DNA of 64,000 nt, from NCBI GenBank assembly GCA_019694655.1, contig JAIBBN010000002.1, positions 310,001 to 374,000 of the forward strand, given 5' to 3'. Source of the stretch: Leptospirales bacterium. Lineage in GTDB: Bacteria > Spirochaetota > Leptospiria > Leptospirales > Leptonemataceae. The position numbers were made by a program, and so were the translations under genes. Shown piece after piece: positions 61,701 to 64,000 of the stretch. Within the stretch, counting starts at the first letter, position 1. Each line of letters opens with the position of its first letter. Under the pieces are notes generated by a model that did no database searches, was not told the origin of the DNA, and saw only the letters and a list, made by a program, of their open reading frames with translations.

Positions 61701-61816
61701 TTGCCAGCGGCGGTAAGGATAAGGCAGCGGACCTGTTGATCCAGCGTTGTCGCATGTATGAGGCCGCGCCGCCGCCTCACGATTGGGACGGAGTCTACAC
61801 GCGCGAGCACAAATAG
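58796..61816 (+). CDS. Receptor-type class III adenylate cyclase with large N-terminal sensor
   Basis: Makes cyclic AMP, probably in response to an external signal. The 1006-residue protein starts with about 80 mostly cytoplasmic residues, then a first membrane span (AWFTAFLILVTVLFLSIIYL). About 530 residues of likely periplasmic, coiled-coil-rich sequence follow, with disordered Ala/Gly/Ser stretches. A second span (ILYASGIAALSILFAIFISGF) leads to a HAMP-like segment and the cyclase domain with FFSDVASFSTISEKLSS, VLDKYIGDAIVGIWNAP and YTMMGDTVNLAARLE. It ends in a TPR-like tail. The start is GTG 58796. The periplasmic part is not a known CHASE domain by eye. Its ligand is unknown. Confidence 0.9.
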   Translation: MVKPKPLQVLIRARDALLSSFRRWQSAYRQSAVAGRLRQWTAAIERRFGPLAAALWRQIAPLLDTPRRILALLVSGIRAKLAWFTAFLILVTVLFLSIIYLQQQQSIQTESYDREAAISRRYISALVLEIDNISQSLVRTEEFRIRIREQREALKRYRSTRIVSQEKEVSLFGIRTSLFGALGRQNVRRTAETYYSAYLSDDEVDALEASSRAQLQGSGGEGISDLDFSRLQALAKDYVTAENNVQDARRALQEAEQRATETLQGAATGGGAQPSINPALAQKVKEGMDRARQARLRLDSRIAQLMAGSRKRKIKELGLDTGRFRIQTFPTGAITGSESSQPTLDTSLFDPESKLNQSLADPDLESSLSAALDSLSQTLGLDSSLTPTQLELGEMQLQALYSPYFRNPQSTERARSVETLRAEAHEWQHYLELDANYAAKLGDLSKKIAQRLEELRKQRPPTPPFRDTQFRQLYSSYAAIVAERNKAFAQQAAAESSADAAAPVDRLADAVGNLREAALEDGVLLRFREDSAAYDSYLRDALLRQSQQERWQKLRQWIYAGESETPDRGLSRAYSEGIIGNSRTEAEQIMWRLDSSPLLASDSEDVSQQVLGRNFAGVIRTLVDRTRGLEEIKQNRNRAILYASGIAALSILFAIFISGFVVQKIKRIIKSAEDVGRGSLNVQFEHGGNDEFGNLTIALNSMVSGLRDREKIKGILGSMVDPVVVTEAMKDLQALKRGSEKRITAFFSDVASFSTISEKLSSVELAALLNEYLSAMTLILKEHEGVLDKYIGDAIVGIWNAPVDVDHHCLKAVQATLRMVDCMIEMRARWTKEQKYIPEARTMRFRVGLNTGLAKVGFMGTDALAAYTMMGDTVNLAARLEAAGKDYGIELLASEAVYREVSDKIFARKLDLVRVKGKTEPVALYEIISDSPRPPEARARCAEQYEAAFALYLKRQWRPAIAGFEQAIVASGGKDKAADLLIQRCRMYEAAPPPHDWDGVYTREHK

Positions 61817-61835
61817 AGCCGACAGTACGCTTAGC

Positions 61836-61870
61836 CTTCGGAGCGCGATCCTCAAGATTGCGCTCCGAAG
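61836..61870. terminator. Strong hairpin between the convergent cyclase and sucD genes
   Basis: Arms CTTCGGAGCGC (61836-61846) and GCGCTCCGAAG (61860-61870) are perfectly complementary over 11 bases. Since no T-run follows on either strand, intrinsic termination is only likely by analogy. It could also work as a mRNA-end stabiliser. It lies just after the stop codon of the cyclase and 17 bases from the sucD stop. Confidence 0.5.
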
Positions 61871-61887
61871 TCATGCCTGCCTTGATT

Positions 61888-62757
61888 TCAGCCGACCAGC
61901 TTTTTCATCGCCACGCCAATTTCGGCCAGCGAGTTGACGACATGGATTCCGGCGTCGCGCATCGCCTCCATCTTGGAGGAAGCAGTGCCCTTGCCGCCGG
62001 AGATAATAGCTCCGGCGTGACCCATGCGCTTTCCGGGAGGCGCAGTCTGCCCCGCGATAAAGCCAACCACCGGCTTTTTGACATGCTGCTTGATCCAGCT
62101 GGCGGCATCCTCTTCGTCCGTTCCGCCAATTTCGCCGATCATAACAATCCCTTTGGTATCGGGATCATTGTTGAGTAGTTCTATAGCATCGCGATGTTTG
62201 GTGCCGATGACCGGGTCGCCGCCAATGCCGATGCAGGTCGTTTGGCCGAGGCCCTGACTGGTAAGCTGATGAACGGCTTCATATGTCAGCGTTCCGGATC
62301 GAGAAACAACGCCAATATTGCCCGGCTTATGAATGAAGCCCGGCATGATCCCGATTTTGCACTGACCCGGCGTAATCACCCCCGGACAGTTTGGGCCAAT
62401 CAAGCGCGTGCTGGATTCTTTCAACACCGGCCAGACGCGGGCCATATCCTGCACCGGGATGCCTTCCGTAATACATACAACCAGTGGGATTCCGGCGCCT
62501 ACACACTCCAGGATTGCATCGGCAGCAAAGGCCGGCGGAACAAAAATTACAGATGCATTTGCACCTTCCTTGTCCATGGCTTCCGAGATAGTATTAAAGA
62601 TCGGCGCATTGTGATGGCTCTGGCCGCCCTTGCCGGGGGTAACGCCGGCCACAACGTTTGAGCCATATTCAATCATCTGCGCGGCGTGAAAGGACCCTTC
62701 CTTTCCGGTAATTCCCTGCACGACGACGCGGGTGTTTTTATCTACGAGTACTGACAT
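61888..62757 (-). CDS. sucD: Succinate-CoA ligase, alpha subunit
   Basis: TCA-cycle enzyme subunit that binds CoA and is phosphorylated on His during conversion of succinyl-CoA to succinate with ATP or GTP synthesis. The 289-residue protein shows [33 protein letters not shown]-like [21 protein letters not shown], the phosphohistidine loop [20 protein letters not shown] (in part) and [19 protein letters not shown] (in part). The order sucC-sucD on the minus strand is canonical, with 27 bases between. AAGGAAAA precedes the ATG. Confidence 0.97.
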   Translation of the reverse strand: MSVLVDKNTRVVVQGITGKEGSFHAAQMIEYGSNVVAGVTPGKGGQSHHNAPIFNTISEAMDKEGANASVIFVPPAFAADAILECVGAGIPLVVCITEGIPVQDMARVWPVLKESSTRLIGPNCPGVITPGQCKIGIMPGFIHKPGNIGVVSRSGTLTYEAVHQLTSQGLGQTTCIGIGGDPVIGTKHRDAIELLNNDPDTKGIVMIGEIGGTDEEDAASWIKQHVKKPVVGFIAGQTAPPGKRMGHAGAIISGGKGTASSKMEAMRDAGIHVVNSLAEIGVAMKKLVG

Positions 62758-62784
62758 TATGTTTTTCCTTTGCCTATGGCCGTA

Positions 62785-63996
62785 TCAGGCTTTGAATACC
62801 TTGCGAATTTGGTCCACACACTGATCCAGCGTGTCGGCGGCGATGATGCCCAGATTCGCCTCATCGAGAATCTTGCGCGCTACTTCGGCGTTTGTGCCCT
62901 GCAAGCGAACAATAAGCGGCACTGATATTTTCACTTCTTGCGCCGCCTGCATGATGCCATGTGCAACCCTGTCGCACTGAACAATGCCGCCAAAAATGTT
63001 CACAAAGATGGCCTTTACATTGGGATCGCCCAGAATGATGCGAAAGCCGTTAGCAACAGTGGTAGGATTGGCGCCGCCGCCCACATCGAGAAAGTTCGCC
63101 GGATCCGCGCCGGCCAGCTTGCAAATGTCCATGGTCGCCATGGCCAGGCCTGCGCCGTTCACCATACAACCAATATTGCCGTCCAGTCGAACGTAGTTGA
63201 GATTGAACTCGGAGGCCTTGACTTCCAGCGGATCTTCTTCGGTGATATCGCGATAGGCTGCCGAATCGGGATGCCGGTAAAGTGCGTTGTCATCGATCTG
63301 CAGCTTGCAATCCAATGCGATCAGCGTGTTTTCTTCGGTAAGCACCAGCGGGTTCACCTCCAGCATGCTGGCGTCCTCTTTCGCAAAAGCCGTCCAGAGC
63401 TTCATCAGGAAGTCGACGCCCTGCTTCATGACCTCGCCCGGCAAACCCAGCCGAAAGATCAATTCTCGGGCCTGCCAGGGCTGCAATCCCAGATTCATTT
63501 CCACCGGCAATTTGATGATCTTGTCCGGATGCTTGGCCGCCACCTCTTCGATGTCCATCCCGCCTTCGGTGGAAACCATGATGATCGGCTTTTGCAGGGC
63601 CCGATCCATGAGAATGGAAAGATAGAGTTCGCGGGCAATTCGAGTTCCCTTTTCCAGATAGACCTTCAATACCTGCTTGGCAACGCCGCCGGTCTGAATG
63701 GTATGAAGGTACTTCTCCAGCATGTTGCCGCCAAACTGCAGCGCTTCTTCTCGGCTGCGCGCAACCTTGACGCCGCCATCCTGGACCTTTTTGGCCGTAG
63801 CCGGATCGGGGCCGTCATAGAGCGCGCCCTTCCCCCGCCCGCCGGCATGGATTTGACTTTTCACGGCGACGATCTCGGCCTTGAGGGCGTCATAGGCTGG
63901 ACCGAGCTCATCCATCCTGGAGGCCACGCGACCCTCGGGCACGTTAACGCCGTGCTTGCGCAGCAATTCCTTTGCCTGATACTCGTGAATTTTCAT
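62785..63996 (-). CDS. sucC: Succinate-CoA ligase, beta subunit
   Basis: ATP-grasp subunit that binds the nucleotide and succinate. The 403-residue protein starts [20 protein letters not shown], the standard N-terminus, and continues with [33 protein letters not shown], the metal and substrate block [19 protein letters not shown] (in part), [24 protein letters not shown] and [16 protein letters not shown]. Its start lies four bases inside the window edge, so it is complete. It is coupled to sucD. The nucleotide preference cannot be read reliably. Confidence 0.97.
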   Translation of the reverse strand: MKIHEYQAKELLRKHGVNVPEGRVASRMDELGPAYDALKAEIVAVKSQIHAGGRGKGALYDGPDPATAKKVQDGGVKVARSREEALQFGGNMLEKYLHTIQTGGVAKQVLKVYLEKGTRIARELYLSILMDRALQKPIIMVSTEGGMDIEEVAAKHPDKIIKLPVEMNLGLQPWQARELIFRLGLPGEVMKQGVDFLMKLWTAFAKEDASMLEVNPLVLTEENTLIALDCKLQIDDNALYRHPDSAAYRDITEEDPLEVKASEFNLNYVRLDGNIGCMVNGAGLAMATMDICKLAGADPANFLDVGGGANPTTVANGFRIILGDPNVKAIFVNIFGGIVQCDRVAHGIMQAAQEVKISVPLIVRLQGTNAEVARKILDEANLGIIAADTLDQCVDQIRKVFKA

Positions 63997-64000
63997 AGAA

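Noticed and set aside
1-64000. tRNA, rRNA, CRISPR array, transposase, integrase or phage genes
   Set aside because: None was recognised in the translated frames or gaps. The gaps are too short for most RNA genes, and repeats of array type were not seen. A dedicated RNA search could still find a small ncRNA.

Overview
The window looks like chromosomal DNA from a free-living, diderm, moderately GC-rich bacterium (roughly 55-60 % GC by eye). The best guess is a spirochaete of the order Leptospirales. The pointers are a class II B12-dependent ribonucleotide reductase, two class III adenylate cyclases (one with a very large N-terminal region of spirochaetal type), GmhB for LPS heptose, a phasin-like protein and many unrecognised signal-peptide or lipoprotein genes. 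This placement is inference from gene content, not a computed phylogeny. I see no rRNA, tRNA, insertion sequence, prophage, plasmid gene or CRISPR array. Coding density is very high and many neighbouring genes overlap.

Layout. 1-2954 (-): 5' part of nrdJ, running off the left edge. 3379-7171: lysA flanked by two unrecognised exported proteins, then a small membrane protein. 7164-11583: PcrA/Rep-type helicase, a saccharopine-dehydrogenase-like oxidoreductase and an exported unknown. 11627-15472: sulfate activation and reduction (cysD-cysN divergent from cysH-cobA). 15439-22630: NAD-dependent epimerase, rhomboid protease, NamZ-type muramidase, lipoprotein, lepA and an M48 protease. 22868-27340: glutathione block (gamma-glutamyltransferase, gshA, ATP-grasp ligase). 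27329-33902 (-): a tightly packed ten-gene run: ispH, ABC exporter pair, gmhB, truD, two bolA genes, monothiol glutaredoxin, CPYC glutaredoxin-like protein and methyltransferase. 33949-39027: small membrane protein, GST, avtA, class I aldolase, PhoX-like protein and phasin-like protein. 39099-41965 (-): siroheme sulfite/nitrite reductase with a C-terminal extension, plus an unknown partner. 42152-50661: exported TPR protein with a Rossmann-like tail, DUF4202, D-aminoacylase, PlsC-like acyltransferase, thiolase and a GNAT/FemX-like protein. 50658-54103: clpS-clpA and a glyoxalase II-like hydrolase. 54151-61816: two adenylate cyclases, panE-like and CrtI-like genes. 61888-63996 (-): sucC-sucD.

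How they fit together. The clearest theme is reduced sulfur. CysDN makes APS, CysH (with the cysteine pairs of an APS reductase) makes sulfite, CobA supplies the siroheme precursor, and the reductase at 39689-41965 makes sulfide. Glutathione is then made by GshA plus a separate ATP-grasp ligase and used by GST, glutaredoxins, BolA partners, GGT and a glyoxalase II-like enzyme. The most interesting observation is a shared 12-base word, ATTACCAGGAAT, set in inverted-repeat context in both divergent sulfur promoters (13861-13926 and 42015-42038), about 28 kb apart. It looks like the operator of an unidentified sulfur regulator. Other points worth following are a GshF-like enzyme split into two overlapping genes, a plant/cyanobacterial-type IspH, a GNAT-like gene overlapping clpS, and an exported TPR protein ending in a methyltransferase-like fold.
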